A stretch of 64,000 bases of DNA, taken from the NCBI RefSeq assembly GCF_030811095.1, contig NZ_JAUSQL010000001.1:1550001-1614000 (forward strand). The letters are read 5' to 3'. Under the pieces are notes generated by a model. The model worked only from the letters and a program-made list of their open reading frames with translations, did no database searches and was not told the origin of the DNA. Below are positions 8,794 through 17,822 of the stretch, piece after piece. The position numbers and the translations under genes are program-made. The DNA is from Trueperella abortisuis. Its GTDB lineage: Bacteria > Actinomycetota > Actinomycetes > Actinomycetales > Actinomycetaceae. Position 1 is the first letter of the stretch; every line of letters begins with the position of its first letter.

Positions 8794-9837
8794 TTACGGG
8801 CGTGCGGGGAGCACGGCTCGGGCCAACACGTTGGCGTAGTCCGGGTCGTCCTGGTAGACGATCCGTTCGGCTGCATACAGCAGCGGCAGGCGGTCTTTGA
8901 CGCCGCCCGTCTGCTCGACGAGTCTGATTGCGAGCGGAATGGCGGGCACGCCCTCCACGGTCTGCTCGAGCTCCTCCATCGTCTTCAGCGCCGCCTTTGC
9001 GCCCTCGCCGCGGCCAATGCGCACGCCGTAGACCTTGTTGCGCCCGGACAGGCCGGTCACCTCGAGGTCGCCCACGCCCGGCAGGCCGTAGGCGGTGGCA
9101 TCCTTCGCACCGAGCGCCACAGACAGGATCGACATCTCCCGCACACCCTGGGCGAAGGTGGCCGCCTTGAGATTGTGATGCGGATGGCCAGTCTTTTCCT
9201 CCAGCCCGTCCGCGATGCCGAGCATGATGGCGTAGACGTTCTTCATCGGCGCACACAGCTCGACGCCGACCTCGTCGTCGGAGGCTTCGATGGCATAGTG
9301 CTCCGAGCGCGCCTGACGGGCATAGGTGAGGGCGACGTCGTAGTCCCGGCAACCAAAGATTGTGGCCGTGGGCTCGTTGGCCGCGCACTCGTTGGCCTTG
9401 ACCGGGCCCGCGATCGCCACGATCGGCGGCAGCGTGACCCCGGCTTTCGCAGCCATGCGGCGCAAACCCACGGGCAGCAGCTCAATGGTGCCGTCCTCGG
9501 CAGGCAGGAAGCCCTTCGTGGTCAGCCACAGCGCCTTGGCCTTCGAGATGCCGTCGAAGGCCAGCTCGGCCACTTTCGGCACGCCCACGGACGCGACCGA
9601 CATCACGACGACGTCGACCCCGTCCATCGCCTTGGCCAGATCGTCGGAACGGAAGGTGGTGACCTTATCTGAGATGACGACGTCGATACGCGGGTGCGGC
9701 TTGCCCGCCTCGATCGCGTCAATGAGGTGGTCGTCGAGCCAGGTTCCCCACAGGTTGACCTGCCAGCCCGCTCGCACGAGCGCGTTGGCCAGACCGGAGC
9801 CCATGGCTCCAGCACCGAGGATTGCAATGGATGGCAT
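8794..9837 (-). CDS. GpsA-like NAD(P)-dependent glycerol-3-phosphate dehydrogenase family protein
   Basis: The 347-residue protein starts at the ATG at 9837 (GGAAGGGAA upstream). It has an N-terminal Rossmann motif ILGAGAMGSGLANAL, the active-site Lys in APMKNVYAIMLGIADGL, GLPGVGDLEVTGLSGRNKVYG and a C-terminal helical domain. GpsA enzymes interconvert DHAP and glycerol 3-phosphate. Its place between an FGGY kinase and a polyol dehydrogenase suggests a catabolic paralogue acting on glycerol 3-phosphate or another sugar-alcohol phosphate, distinct from the lipid-synthesis GpsA expected elsewhere in the genome. Confidence 0.8.
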   Translation of the reverse strand: MPSIAILGAGAMGSGLANALVRAGWQVNLWGTWLDDHLIDAIEAGKPHPRIDVVISDKVTTFRSDDLAKAMDGVDVVVMSVASVGVPKVAELAFDGISKAKALWLTTKGFLPAEDGTIELLPVGLRRMAAKAGVTLPPIVAIAGPVKANECAANEPTATIFGCRDYDVALTYARQARSEHYAIEASDDEVGVELCAPMKNVYAIMLGIADGLEEKTGHPHHNLKAATFAQGVREMSILSVALGAKDATAYGLPGVGDLEVTGLSGRNKVYGVRIGRGEGAKAALKTMEELEQTVEGVPAIPLAIRLVEQTGGVKDRLPLLYAAERIVYQDDPDYANVLARAVLPARP

Positions 9838-9850
9838 ATCTGTTCCCTTC

Positions 9851-11416
9851 CTATTCTTCTTCGTTGGACACTTCGGCATCCGGGTAGCGGCGTGCGAACT
9901 CATGGAGTTGATCGTTGGTCTCCTTCAGGTCCGCGTACAGGCGCCCCTGGATCTCGCCGAGCTCGGCATAGATCTTGTGGTTTTCCTCGTTGGGCTCGGT
10001 GGAGTCGGTGAATTGGGCCATGTGCTTGGCTGCCGTGGCGATGGAGTGATCGCCGAAGACGCCGGTGGCGGACATGGCGACGATGCCCGCGCCGAGCGCC
10101 GAGATCTCGTCTTCCTTGCACGCCGTCATGGGCAGGCCGATGGCGTCGGTCATGATCTGGCGCCATAGCTGGGAGCGCAGGCCGCCGCCCATCGCGCGCA
10201 CGGTGGTCAGCTTCGTGCCTGTGGCCTCCTGTAGCGCGTTCAGCGAGCGAGCCATCTCCATTGAGATCGCCTCGAGCAGGGAGCGGTACATCGAGCCGCG
10301 CCCGTGCGTGCCTCGCCAGCCGACGACGGCGCCGCGGGCGATCGGCTCCCAGTAGGGGCTTTGCACCGCGTTCCAGTAGGGCAGGGTCACGAGGCCGCCG
10401 GAGCCGACGGTGCGGGCCGCGGCAGCTTCCTCCAGCTCGGGATCGGGGCCTCCGTTGAGGGCGGGGTTGCCGAACTGCTTACGGAACCAGGTGGTGAGGA
10501 ACGCGCCGGAGGATTGCAGGACTTCGAGGACGTAGGTGTCCGGGATGCCGCCGGCGAGCGTGCGGAAGACCTCGCCGTACTGGTATTTGTTTGCGGTCAC
10601 GCCTGCGTTGACCGCCGTGCCCATGTTGAGGTAGGCGACCTCGGGGTCCACCGCCGCGGCGCCGACGCCTGCCGCCTGGCCGTCACCTAGCCCCGAGATG
10701 ACGGGTAGTTCTTGGGAGATGCCCCAGAACTCGCGCACGTCCTTCTTCACGTACCCGATCACCTCGCCGGGCTTGTAGAGCTTGGCCATCTGGCTGCGCG
10801 TGACGCCCGCGATGTCCATGAGCTTGTCGGAGAAGTCGAGCTTTTCGATGTCAAACAGACCCAGGGAGTCTGCGGAGGTGACCGAGGAATTCCACTTGCC
10901 GGTCAGGCAGAAGACGAGGTAGCCGTGGACGTCGACGATCTTGTCTGCGCTGGCCCACATCTCGGGCTCGTGTTCCTTGACCCACGCCATTTTGTAGATC
11001 GCGGGAGTAACGTCCGCCGGTTTGCCGGAGAGCTGGTGGATCTCGGGGCTGCCGTACCTTTGGATTTGGTCGGCCGCGCGGATGTCGAGCCACAGGATGC
11101 CGTTGCGCAGCGGCGTACCGTCCGCGGTGAAGGGTGCGAAAGACTCGCGCTGGTGGGTGATGCCGATGGCCGCGATCCGGCTGCGGTCGGCCATCGACAG
11201 GCGGGAGAGTGCCTCCGCGACGGCGGCGTTGGTCGAACTCCACCAGTTCTCGGGGTCGTGCTCGCCGAATCCCTGGTGAGGGGTGCGTAGTGGGATCTCG
11301 CGCTTACCGAGCGCGATCACGTTTCCTTCAACATCGACGACGATGGCCTTTGACGACGTCGTGGACGAGTCAACTGCGATGACGAGCGGGCCATCGGCCG
11401 CGTTTAACTTGGTCAT
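9851..11416 (-). CDS. FGGY-family carbohydrate kinase (xylulokinase-like)
   Basis: The 521-residue kinase has both FGGY domains: N-terminal VIAVDSSTTSSKAIVVD phosphate loop, GITHQRESFAPF, WLDIRAADQI, the catalytic Asp region ISGLGDGQAAGVGAAA, and C-terminal MGGGLRSQLWRQIMTDAIG with EISALGAGI. Family members phosphorylate ketoses, polyols or glycerol. AGGAGA precedes the ATG. It is the first gene of the downstream transcription unit and is followed after 13 bp by the GpsA-like gene. The substrate cannot be read from sequence. Confidence 0.88.
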   Translation of the reverse strand: MTKLNAADGPLVIAVDSSTTSSKAIVVDVEGNVIALGKREIPLRTPHQGFGEHDPENWWSSTNAAVAEALSRLSMADRSRIAAIGITHQRESFAPFTADGTPLRNGILWLDIRAADQIQRYGSPEIHQLSGKPADVTPAIYKMAWVKEHEPEMWASADKIVDVHGYLVFCLTGKWNSSVTSADSLGLFDIEKLDFSDKLMDIAGVTRSQMAKLYKPGEVIGYVKKDVREFWGISQELPVISGLGDGQAAGVGAAAVDPEVAYLNMGTAVNAGVTANKYQYGEVFRTLAGGIPDTYVLEVLQSSGAFLTTWFRKQFGNPALNGGPDPELEEAAAARTVGSGGLVTLPYWNAVQSPYWEPIARGAVVGWRGTHGRGSMYRSLLEAISMEMARSLNALQEATGTKLTTVRAMGGGLRSQLWRQIMTDAIGLPMTACKEDEISALGAGIVAMSATGVFGDHSIATAAKHMAQFTDSTEPNEENHKIYAELGEIQGRLYADLKETNDQLHEFARRYPDAEVSNEEE

Positions 11417-11526
11417 GGTGTTCTCCTGATTCTCCTTTGAATCCGACCGGCTGGGACAAACCGGCGCTAGTTATCAACACTAACACTCATGAATGATAAT
11501 TCCACCAAAAAAGAATGTTGAACAAA
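11417..11526 (-). promoter_or_regulatory. AT-rich promoter region of the kinase operon
   Basis: This stretch upstream of the FGGY kinase is clearly AT-richer than its surroundings and contains ttatcaacactaacactc and tgttgaacaaacg. The TTGAAC core also occurs twice in the DeoR promoter repeats, so it may hold a DeoR site. No confident -10/-35 pair was assigned. Confidence 0.35.
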
Positions 11527-11557
11527 CGTGCAGAACCCGTGTTCTATTGTTAAATTT

Positions 11558-11595
11558 TCAGCCCCGGCCGTTTGCATTGGCACGGCCGGGGCTGA
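11558..11595 (-). terminator. Terminator hairpin after the aldolase gene
   Basis: A 14-bp perfect stem (TCAGCCCCGGCCGT / ACGGCCGGGGCTGA) lies 40 bp past the aldolase stop. On the minus strand it is followed by AAAATTTAAC, a weak T tract. It would separate the aldolase gene from the kinase operon. Confidence 0.6.
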
Positions 11596-11635
11596 ACTCC
11601 CTCAATTCTGTACGCCGACTTGGCGCCCTGTGCGC

Positions 11636-12283
11636 TTATTCCCGCCCGGGCTGCTTGCCGTAGTTCGCCATGCCGGCCAGGGCCTCGGCGATCTGCGCGT
11701 CGTCGAGAAGGGCGATCGGGGCGCCGGTGGCCATCGCTCGCAACTGAATCTCGCAGAGGTATTCGAGGATGGGCAGCAGATCGACAGCCTTCTTCAGGTT
11801 CGGGCCGATCGTGATGGCCCCGTGGTTCTTCATGAGTGCCCCCGTGCGCCCCTCCAGAGCAGCGGCGACGTTCTTGGCAAGCTGATCCGTGCCGAACGCC
11901 GCGTAGGGCGCCACCCGCACCACACCGCCGAACATGGTCGAATAGTAGTGCGACGGCGGAATCTCATCGACCACCAGACCGAGCGCCGTAGAGGCGTAGG
12001 CATGATTGTGAGTGATCGCCTTCGCGTCCGTCGCCCGGTAGACCGCGATGTGGAGGGGAAGCTCCGAAGATGGGTTGAGAACGCCGTCGACGTGGTGGCC
12101 GTCCATGTCGTAGACGACGACGTCCTGCGCCGTCATCGTCGCGTAATCGACGCCCGAGGGCGAGATGACCACGTGATCTCCGATCCGGATCGAGACGTTG
12201 CCGGCGGTGCCGACCACAAGCTTTTCTTTCACCATGAACAGGCAGGTATCAACGACTTCTTGACGTTCTTTTTCGTACATCAT
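11636..12283 (-). CDS. Class II aldolase/adducin-family sugar-phosphate aldolase
   Basis: The 215-residue protein resembles L-fuculose/L-ribulose-phosphate aldolase family members: GTAGNVSIRIGDHVVISPSG, phosphate-binding SSELPLHIAVYR with catalytic Glu, zinc ligands THNHAYAS and later KNHGAITIG. Such enzymes split or epimerise phosphorylated ketoses using zinc, often giving DHAP. AAAGGAG precedes the first of two adjacent ATGs. A terminator hairpin separates it from the kinase gene, yet strand, order and chemistry suggest one pathway. Confidence 0.85.
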   Translation of the reverse strand: MMYEKERQEVVDTCLFMVKEKLVVGTAGNVSIRIGDHVVISPSGVDYATMTAQDVVVYDMDGHHVDGVLNPSSELPLHIAVYRATDAKAITHNHAYASTALGLVVDEIPPSHYYSTMFGGVVRVAPYAAFGTDQLAKNVAAALEGRTGALMKNHGAITIGPNLKKAVDLLPILEYLCEIQLRAMATGAPIALLDDAQIAEALAGMANYGKQPGRE

Positions 12284-12467
12284 GCTGAGCTCCTTTACCT
12301 GACGCCGCGGCGGTGCGGCATCTGTGTCCGTAAATCCGACGATAGTGGACGCAGCTCACGCCCGCGGCCAGCTCGGACGTGGGTGCGGCAGGAAAGCACG
12401 TATGAGCAGGGGCTCAGCTGAGTTCGGCAACTGGGCGTAGCGGCGTCGGCGCCCGTAGAATCGTGCC

Positions 12468-14492
12468 ATGACTAATCCATTGCTTTCCCGATCTGCACTC
12501 CCCTACAACGTCCCCGACTGGGGCGCCATCAAGCCCGGCCACATCGTGCCCGCTCTCAAGGAGCTCATGGCCGCCGAGCGTGAGGCCTGGGAGCAGATCG
12601 CGACGAATGCCGAGCCCGCCACCGTGGCCAACACGGTCGATGCACTCGAGGACGCCGGCCTGCCCCTCGCCCTCGCCCTGAACGCCGCCTACACGCTCAT
12701 GAGCTCGATCGGCGGCGACGAGCTCGACGCCGTACAGTCCGAGGTGCTGCCCTTGCTGTCGGAGCACGCGAACGCCTTCCGCCTCGACAGGCGCATCTAC
12801 GACCGCTTCGCCGCCATCGACCGCACCGGCCTCGATCCCGAGACCGTTCGCTACATCACCGAGGAGCTCGATTCCTTCACGCGCTCCGGCATCACACTCG
12901 ACGACGCCGACAAGGCGCGCCTTCGCGACCTCGACTCGCGCTTGTCTACCCTCGAGGTGGAATTCTCACAGCGCGTGATCAAGGCGATGGACGACAACGC
13001 GGCGGTGCTGGGCCCGGACGACGTGGCCGGGGTCGACGACGCACGGCTGGCCGCCGCCCGTCAGGACGACGGCACGTACCGCTTCGCGCTCGACAATTTC
13101 ACCAATCAGACCCTGCAGGTGGCGCTCGAGAAGCCGGAGGCCCGCGCGGCCGTCCTTCAGGCCTCGCTCAGCCGCGGCCTGGGCGCCCACGCCTCCTCAG
13201 ACACCCGCGAGCTCGTGCTTCAGATTGCCCGCCTGCGGGCGGAGCGTGCCGAACTGCTCGGCTACCCGCATCACGCGCAGGCCGTGGCCGACGCCGGGAT
13301 GGCGAAGGACTCACAGGCGATCGTGGACCTGCTGGGATCCGTGGCACCGAAGGCGCTGGCAGCTGTGGAGCGCGACAGGGTCAAGTTGGACGAGCTTGCC
13401 GCCGCCGACCGCGTCACTCTCACGGCCTCCGACTACAGCTACTACCAGGAGAAGCTACGCGGCGAGCTCGGGCTCGACGACGAGGCGCTCAAACCCTACC
13501 TTGAGCTGAACAACGTGGTGGAAAACGGTATCTTCTTCGCCGCCGGCAAGCTCTACGGCCTGACCTTTAAGCCCCGCCCGGACATCGCGGGCTGGGTGGA
13601 TTCGTGCAAGACGTGGGAGGTCTTCGACGAGTCCGGGGAGGGCATCGCCCTGTTCCAGGCCGACTATTTCCGGCGCAAGGGCAAGTCGGGTGGGGCGTGG
13701 ATGAACCCAGCTGTGGACGGCTCGGCACACGACGGTTTGAGGCCGGTCATCCTCAACAACTGTAACTTCCCCGAGCCCGCCGACGGCGAGCCGTGCCTAC
13801 TGAGCTGGGACAACGTCATCACCGTGTTCCATGAGTTCGGGCATGCCCTCCACGGCATCCTCACCCGCACGACGTACCGCTCGCTGGCCGGAACCGAAGT
13901 TCCGCGCGACTTCGTCGAGCTACCCTCCCAGCTGAACGAAATGTGGGCCTATAACCCGCAGGTTATGACCTCTTACGCCCGTCACTACAAGACGGGCGAG
14001 CCGCTGCCGGAACAGATGGCGCGCAAGCTCACTGAGGCCGCGACCTTCGGCCAGGCCCTCGACACCACCGAGTTCCTCGCCGCTGCCCTCCTCGATCAGG
14101 CGTGGCACCGGCTTCGCCCGGACGAGGTGCCGACCGACGTGGCCGAGTTTGAAGCCTTCGAGGAAGGAGCGTTGCGGCAGATGCACATTTTCCACGAGCT
14201 CGTGCCCCCGCGCTACCGCTCCGCCTACTTCGCCCACACCTTCGGCGGCGGCTACGACGCCGGCTACTATTCGTACATGTGGGCTGAGGTGCTGGTTGCT
14301 GACCTGGAGAATTGGTTCCGCAACGATGCCGCGATCGAGTCCGACGGCGGGCTGAACCGAGCTGCCGGGCGCAAGCTCGCTTCCGAGTTGCTTTCGCGCG
14401 GCAATTCCCGTGATCCCATGGAATCATTTGTGGCCGTGCGCGGACGCAAGCCTCGCGCCGAGGCGCTGCTTGAGCGCCGCGGGCTCGCCTAA
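12468..14492 (+). CDS. dcp: M3-family zinc oligopeptidase (peptidyl-dipeptidase Dcp/oligopeptidase A type)
   Basis: The 674-residue cytoplasmic metallopeptidase carries the zinc motif HEFGH at residues 455-459 with the third Glu ligand further on, WDNVITVFHEFGHALHG, and the C-terminal substrate-loop motif FGGGYDAGYYSYMWAE. Length and motifs fit Dcp/PrlC proteins, which degrade oligopeptides; which of the two activities it has is uncertain. A TAGAAT hexamer ends 6 nt before the ATG and no ribosome-binding site is visible, so the mRNA may be leaderless. Confidence 0.9.
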   Translation: MTNPLLSRSALPYNVPDWGAIKPGHIVPALKELMAAEREAWEQIATNAEPATVANTVDALEDAGLPLALALNAAYTLMSSIGGDELDAVQSEVLPLLSEHANAFRLDRRIYDRFAAIDRTGLDPETVRYITEELDSFTRSGITLDDADKARLRDLDSRLSTLEVEFSQRVIKAMDDNAAVLGPDDVAGVDDARLAAARQDDGTYRFALDNFTNQTLQVALEKPEARAAVLQASLSRGLGAHASSDTRELVLQIARLRAERAELLGYPHHAQAVADAGMAKDSQAIVDLLGSVAPKALAAVERDRVKLDELAAADRVTLTASDYSYYQEKLRGELGLDDEALKPYLELNNVVENGIFFAAGKLYGLTFKPRPDIAGWVDSCKTWEVFDESGEGIALFQADYFRRKGKSGGAWMNPAVDGSAHDGLRPVILNNCNFPEPADGEPCLLSWDNVITVFHEFGHALHGILTRTTYRSLAGTEVPRDFVELPSQLNEMWAYNPQVMTSYARHYKTGEPLPEQMARKLTEAATFGQALDTTEFLAAALLDQAWHRLRPDEVPTDVAEFEAFEEGALRQMHIFHELVPPRYRSAYFAHTFGGGYDAGYYSYMWAEVLVADLENWFRNDAAIESDGGLNRAAGRKLASELLSRGNSRDPMESFVAVRGRKPRAEALLERRGLA

Positions 14493-14519
14493 CCGCAGCT
14501 GTTCGCAGGACAGGAGCGT

Positions 14520-14560
14520 CGCGGGGGCTCGGCGTCGTAAATCGACGGCGGGCCCCCGAC
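14520..14560 (+). terminator. Imperfect hairpin after dcp, abutted by an insertion sequence
   Basis: GGGGGCtCGgCGTCG pairs with CGACGgCGgGCCCCC around a TAAAT loop. The IS1249-type element begins at the base of this hairpin, and its right part is repeated on the far side of the element. Confidence 0.45.
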
Positions 14561-14563
14561 GTG
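14548..14563 (+). repeat. 16-bp direct repeat, left copy, flanking IS1249-type copy 1
   Basis: gcgggcccccgacgtg occurs immediately left of the element and again immediately right of it at 15901-15916. Family target duplications are normally 8-9 bp, and the sister copy has exactly 8 bp, so 16 bp is unexpected. Confidence 0.85.
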
Positions 14564-15900
14564 GGGTCAATAGACAAAAAATGTGTTTTATGATCGAGTT
14601 TTTCGTTGGTGTAATAAGGGAAAGTCAGGGTTCTTAAGGTTGAGACGCTGAAAGTGGTTGCTTCGTTGACATCTGCCCGGTTACGTGCATGGGGTGAGAA
14701 GACCAAACCCGCACGCCCGCCGCTGCCCGATTTGTCAGACCGCCACGAAGAAGAACGGCTCAACGAGTGCTGGCCGGCAGCGCTGGAGATGCCCGGCTTG
14801 TGGCCACAGCTTCACCAGCACTCATCGGCGCCAGCAACGCGAAAAACAGTTCCGCGAATTCGTTGAATTCATTACCGACACTGAACCCAAACGTCGCCTA
14901 ACCGGCTCTACTCGGACGTGGGATCGCGATCACGCTTGGTGTTGGGATACCCGCCCGATCTGGGACATCACCGGAGAGGTTCATGACCAGATCTTCATCG
15001 ACGGGACCTACATCGCTCACGGCTGGTGCGTCTTGGTGGCGGCTACCACTGACGGTGTTATCGCCTACCAGCTATGCGCCAAAGAATCCAAAGCCGCCTA
15101 CACGGCCTTACTGTCGCGTATCCCTGCTCCGGCCGTGGTCACCACCGACGGGGACCGCGGGGCCCTGGCCGCGATCAAGGCCTGCTGGCCTACCAGCCGC
15201 CTGCAACGGTGCCTAGTCCACATCCAGCGCAACATCCGCACCCTGACCACCACCCGCCCCAAGACCGACCAGCACAAGGCCCTATACAAACTGGCCTTGG
15301 ACCTGACCAAGATCACCACCGCCGACCAAGCCATCGCCTGGCAAAAAGGCCTCGCAGCCTTCCACACCCTCTACGACACCTGGCTGGCCGAACGCACCTA
15401 CAAGGCCACTGTCGCCCCCTCACAGATCCCGCGCTTTGCCCAGAACAACAAGTCCTGGTGGTATACCCACCACGCCACCAGGCGCCTGGTCAGAGCCTTA
15501 GACGGCTACGTCAAGGCCGGGGTGCTCTTTACCTACCTCGACCCCACCACAGGCGCGACAAGCCCCCTGGCCTCAACCACGAACTCCTTAGAAGGCGGGA
15601 CGAACGCCGTGCTGAAGACCTACCTACGAGCCCACCGCGGCCTATCCGAAGAGCACATGAAGACCGCCCTGGACTACTTCCTCTACACCCGCTCCATCGA
15701 CCCCCAACCCCTGGCCACGTTCATCAACAACACCCCCGCCACCACCAAGCCCAAACCCGAACCTGAGCCCGACGGGCCAGCCTACATCGACAACGCCATC
15801 AACACCCAAGCCCCTTGGGACGACGGCCTGACCATCCACCAAGGCTGGGCAGGACACTAACGACACGCCCGGATAAGACACATTTTTTGTCTATTAACCC
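14564..15900 (+). mobile_element. IS1249-type insertion sequence (IS256 family), copy 1, intact
   Basis: The 1,337-bp element has terminal inverted repeats beginning GGGTCAATAGACAAAAAA (left) and, reading inward, GGGTTAATAGACAAAAAA (right). It carries one transposase gene with an unbroken frame. A second copy of identical length lies at 17823-19159 and differs at only about four positions, so both moved recently. Confidence 0.9.
14685..15860 (+). CDS. IS1249-family transposase, intact
   Basis: The 391-residue protein begins at a GTG with an N-terminal zinc-ribbon pattern (CPICQTATKKNG and WRCPACGHSF), then an IS256/MULE-like catalytic domain: FIDGTYIAHGWCVLVAAT (first Asp), VVTTDGDRGALAAIKACWP (second Asp), RCLVHIQRNI, and TTNSLEGGTNAVLK (Glu). 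It matches the recalled IS1249 transposase layout, including RPKT and HRGLS motifs. The upstream start is uncertain because no clear ribosome-binding site is seen. Confidence 0.88.
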   Translation: MHGVRRPNPHARRCPICQTATKKNGSTSAGRQRWRCPACGHSFTSTHRRQQREKQFREFVEFITDTEPKRRLTGSTRTWDRDHAWCWDTRPIWDITGEVHDQIFIDGTYIAHGWCVLVAATTDGVIAYQLCAKESKAAYTALLSRIPAPAVVTTDGDRGALAAIKACWPTSRLQRCLVHIQRNIRTLTTTRPKTDQHKALYKLALDLTKITTADQAIAWQKGLAAFHTLYDTWLAERTYKATVAPSQIPRFAQNNKSWWYTHHATRRLVRALDGYVKAGVLFTYLDPTTGATSPLASTTNSLEGGTNAVLKTYLRAHRGLSEEHMKTALDYFLYTRSIDPQPLATFINNTPATTKPKPEPEPDGPAYIDNAINTQAPWDDGLTIHQGWAGH

Positions 15901-15916
15901 GCGGGCCCCCGACGTG
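15901..15916 (+). repeat. 16-bp direct repeat, right copy, flanking IS1249-type copy 1
   Basis: Identical to 14548-14563. Joining the outer flanks through one copy restores a continuous post-dcp sequence. Confidence 0.85.
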
Positions 15917-15965
15917 CCGGACGCTACGGGTTTCCTTCCGGACCGGGGCTATAGGACAGACAAAA

Positions 15966-15989
15966 GGCTCCGAGCCAACGCTCGGAGCC
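15966..15989 (-). terminator. Rho-independent terminator of the distal tRNA-Glu
   Basis: A 9-bp stem GGCTCCGAG / CTCGGAGCC with a 6-nt loop is followed on the minus strand by TTTTGTCTG, just 6 nt after the tRNA 3' end. Confidence 0.85.
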
Positions 15990-15995
15990 AATCTG

Positions 15996-16068
15996 TACCC
16001 CGTACCGGATTTGAACCGGTGTTACCGCCGTGAGAGGGCGACGTCCTAGGCCGCTAGACGAACGGGGC
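15996..16068 (-). tRNA. tRNA-Glu (anticodon CTC), copy 1
   Basis: The 73-nt minus-strand sequence begins GCCCCGTTCGTCTAGCGG, has the anticodon loop CTCTCAC (anticodon CTC), a T-arm GGTTCAAATCC and the actinobacterial-type acceptor end GGGGT-A. The first pair is G.U, as I recall for actinobacterial tRNA-Glu. It is identical to the copy at 19429-19501. Confidence 0.95.
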
Positions 16069-16248
16069 CTTGACGAAAGATCGTCGGGTTTCACTTTACA
16101 CAACGAGTAGTCAAGAGAAAAACTAGCTCGGCGCGACCTCTATCACATGCATCGTGCGACTGAACTTCACAGTTTAACGGACCGGCTCGTCAGGGCGAGC
16201 CCGGCAGATCCGCGCCGGGGAACGCGTCGGCCGACTCAACACGCAAAA
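16069..16248. other. Non-coding spacer between tRNA-Glu copy 1 and the IS1182-type element
   Basis: No gene is seen. On the minus strand, close to the tRNA, TTGACTACTCG and TGTAAAGT may be promoter parts for tRNA-Glu copy 1, but their spacing is not canonical. The left part is AT-richer than the rest. Confidence 0.4.
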
Positions 16249-16272
16249 GGGGCTGTATCAAAAGCCCTATTG

Positions 16273-16316
16273 AAAGTGGGAGTCGATTTCAGTTTTTTGG
16301 GGTCGACTCCCACTTT
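16273..16316 (+). terminator. Left-end hairpin of the IS1182-type element
   Basis: A perfect 14-bp stem AAAGTGGGAGTCGA / TCGACTCCCACTTT with a T-rich loop, followed by TT on the plus strand. It probably blocks outside transcription from entering the transposase gene. Confidence 0.65.
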
Positions 16317-16394
16317 TTCACACCCCTCCTGATGGGTGTTTTTCCGCGGAATAGCAACGCTTCCGGGTAAAATGAGGGGTGTAAGGAGGGCGTG

Positions 16395-17822
16395 ATGGAC
16401 AAGCGTTTCCGACCAGTTTTTCAGCATCAACCCATGCTGCTTCCCCCTGATATTGAACAGCTCATCGACCAAGACGCACTCGTACGAGTCGTTGACGCGA
16501 TCGTGGACCATATCGATCGTGAACTCATCGATGGTCTCTACCCCGGAGGCGGAGCACCGGCCTACGATCCGGTGATGCTGCTCAAAGTGGTGATGTATTG
16601 CTATGCCAGTGGCATCTACTCCTCTCGCCAGATCGCCCAGGCCACAAGGAAGGACCTGCATGCGATGTGGCTTACCGGGTTGCAGCCCATCTCGCATAAC
16701 ACGATCAACCGCTTCCGGTCTTCACGTATTGAACCAGTCTTCGAACAGATCTTTACCCAGGTCGTCCAGCTACTGGCTGATCGAGGCTATATCGACTTAT
16801 CAACCTATTTCCTTGACGGGACCAAGATCGAGGCCAATGCTAATAAGTTTTCCTTCGTGTGGTCGAAATCCACTGCGCGTTATAAGACGAATTTGCAAAC
16901 CAAGATCCACGCTCACTTGGCCGCAATTAACCAGCTGGAGGCTGATGAAGAAAGCGGTGGACAGCTTCAGCCTGAGCATATCGATTCAACGGTGTTAAAG
17001 GAGGTAGGTCAGCGTATTAGCCAGCGCCTTGCTGATAACCCAAAAGATAAGACCTTAAAGCAAACCAATCGGCTCATCGAAAAGGAATGGGCTCCCAGGC
17101 TGGCAAAGTACGAGACCCAGGAAAAGATCGCTGGATCGCGCGGGTCGTATTCGAAGACTGACCCCGATGCTACTTTCATGCGCATGAAAGATGATCACAT
17201 GGGAAATGGGCAACTCAAAGCTGCTTATAACATCCAAGTGGGTACCAGTGGTCAGTTCATCATTGATGCCACCGTCCATCAACGTCCCGGCGATACCGCG
17301 TGCATGATTGACCACTGTGAGCACCTTCAGCAAGCAATGGGTAAGTTACCCCCAATCGTGGTTGCTGACGCCGGCTATGGCTCAGAACAAAACTATGCCT
17401 ACCTCGAAGAACACAACGTCCTTGCCCTGGTCAAACACAATGAGTTCTACCGCCTGACAAGGAATAAGAAATGGCGTGAAGACCCCTTCAGGATTGCTAA
17501 TTGGCCCTACGACCAAGCCAGTGATACCTACACCTGTCCCAATAACCAAACCCTGGCCTTCAACCGTGAAAGCACCACCACAACCACCCTTGGCTACCCC
17601 TCCACCGCACGCTTTTACCGATGTCGCTCATGTGAAGGCTGCCCGCTTAGAGCCAAATGCATCAGATCAGATAACCCAAAGACCTGCCGTCAAATCAGTA
17701 TCAACCCATCAGCCCAGGCCTACAAAGACAAAGCCACCAAAGCACTAAGAACCGAAGAAGGAAAAAGGCTAAGAAAGCAACGCTCAACCGACGTAGAAAC
17801 AGTCTTCGGAGACATCAAACGC
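16395..17822 (+). pseudogene. IS1182-family transposase, 5' part (interrupted by IS1249-type copy 2)
   Basis: AAGGAGG lies 5 nt before the ATG. Residues 1-476 have the IS1182 layout: MLLPPDIEQLI, PAYDPVMLLKVVMYCYASGIYSSRQIA, INRFR, FLDGTKIEANAN (first acidic residue), ATFMRMKDDHMGNGQLKAAYNIQ, VVADAGYGSEQN and the Cys-rich CRSCEGCPLRAKC. The frame breaks at codon 476 in VETVFGDIKR, where the nested element enters, and continues at 19168. Joined, the frame gives 520 residues. Confidence 0.88.
17815..17822 (+). repeat. 8-bp target duplication, left copy, of IS1249-type copy 2
   Basis: tcaaacgc directly precedes the element and recurs at 19160-19167. Confidence 0.95.

Noticed and set aside
8020..9672. 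A 550-codon plus-strand open frame across the zinc and GpsA-like dehydrogenase genes
   Set aside because: It is the antisense shadow of two well-supported genes in GC-rich DNA; its translation is His/Asp/Arg-rich with no motif.
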